Shown here: piece by piece, positions 63,592 to 64,000 of the stretch
How positions within the stretch are numbered: position 1 is the stretch's first letter
Layout of the letters: each line of letters starts with the position of its first letter
NCBI GenBank assembly: GCA_947259975.1
Contig: CAMYOD010000048.1
Span: 62,001 to 126,000, forward strand
Length of the DNA stretch: 64,000 nt
Reading direction: 5' to 3'
Source: an uncultured Gammaproteobacteria bacterium
GTDB taxonomy: Bacteria > Pseudomonadota > Gammaproteobacteria > HyVt-429
Translations under genes and position numbers: made by a program
Notes under the pieces: generated by a model
Database searches by the model: none
What the model was told of the DNA's origin: nothing
What the model saw: only the letters and a program-made list of their open reading frames with translations

Positions 63592-64000
63592 CTACCTAAG
63601 CCAACTGATCTCACGCGCGGTTTGTTCGCCGATCAGCACCTGCCGCAAGGAGCGGGGAATGCTCGCCTCGACACGGGAGTGGGGAATTCGTCCACCCATC
63701 AGCTCCGCGAAGCGCTGCGGATACAGCGGCTCTCGATCAGGCTCCGCGTAACCCTCCGGAAATCTGGGCAAGCCGCCGCCGCCGTATTTGTCCGTCGCGC
63801 CCAGCGTATGCAGGACTTCGTGGGCGATCACCACGTTATTCGATTGCGCCAGAGCGCGACTGGCGAACGCATTCACGACTCCCACCTTGCCCTTCTTAAG
63901 GCCCGTGGAATGCGCCAGTCCTGCGTGGGTCGCCGGGTCATGGTAGACCACAAACATCTTGATGTCGGGCGCGGTGTCGTCCAGCTGATTGGCACGAAAC
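63592..64000 (-). CDS. Putative zinc metalloprotease, C-terminal part (5' end outside window)
   Basis: The visible 136 codons end at the TAG at 63592-63594 and remain open to the last base, so the N terminus lies beyond the window. NNVVIAHEVLHTLGATDKY contains HExxHxxGxxD, a metzincin-like zinc site with three metal ligands (H, H, D) and catalytic Glu. Before it, MFVVYHDPATHAGLAHSTGL is part of the fold. No known secreted protease family was recognised with certainty. It is convergent with the HAMP gene. Confidence 0.75.
   Translation of the reverse strand, partial: FRANQLDDTAPDIKMFVVYHDPATHAGLAHSTGLKKGKVGVVNAFASRALAQSNNVVIAHEVLHTLGATDKYGGGGLPRFPEGYAEPDREPLYPQRFAELMGGRIPHSRVEASIPRSLRQVLIGEQTAREISWLR

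Overview
The window looks like a chromosomal segment of a gammaproteobacterium with moderately high GC. Two gene orders support this: thrS-infC-rpmI-rplT-pheS-pheT-ihfA-merR-tRNA-Pro, and surE-pcm-yqaA-nlpD-rpoS. A three-gene operon resembling soeABC (cytoplasmic sulfite:quinone oxidoreductase) points to a sulfur-oxidising lineage, possibly near the purple sulfur or Acidiferrobacter-type bacteria. The lineage is inference; no rRNA gene is present.

Layout. 1-8.4 kb: end of pdxJ, acpS, yggX, an A-type Fe-S carrier, an ATP-grasp ligase, an MscS channel, an APH/P-loop kinase fusion and an acetolactate synthase. 8.6-22.8 kb: an outer-membrane barrel gene, then a region rich in c-di-GMP genes (PAS-GGDEF-EAL; PhnD-like binding protein plus HAMP-GGDEF-EAL; CHASE-PAS-GGDEF; cNMP-EAL), interrupted by a frameshifted PqqD-like gene, a degenerate receiver, folE and a TVP38/disulfide-reductase fusion. 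23-28.2 kb: tRNA-Asn, a lone FimT/GspH pilin, a palindromic repeat, a hypothetical secreted protein, aspC, uvrB and tRNA-Val. 28.3-36 kb: the translation operon ending in tRNA-Pro. 36-43 kb: a LysM lytic transglycosylase and soeABC. 43-47 kb: the surE-to-rpoS stationary-phase cluster. 47.6-52.4 kb: alaC-hom-thrC and a GDP-fucose synthase. 52.4-62.3 kb: a type II secretion operon, gspC to gspM in order. 62.3-64 kb: an LTxxQ periplasmic protein, a HAMP membrane protein behind a near-ideal CRP site, and a truncated HExxH protease.

Most of the window is conserved core genome. No CRISPR array, prophage, intact insertion sequence or recognisable defence island was seen. The most interesting signals are small: non-AUG starts on infC (ATC) and nlpD (CTG), a one-base deletion that splits a PqqD-family gene, three different intergenic inverted repeats of which two sit inside operons (pheS/pheT and soeB/soeC), a CRP-type site spaced as in a class II promoter, a GspD that seems to lack one N domain together with a GspC lacking PDZ, and several sensor architectures linking periplasmic ligands or cyclic nucleotides to c-di-GMP.
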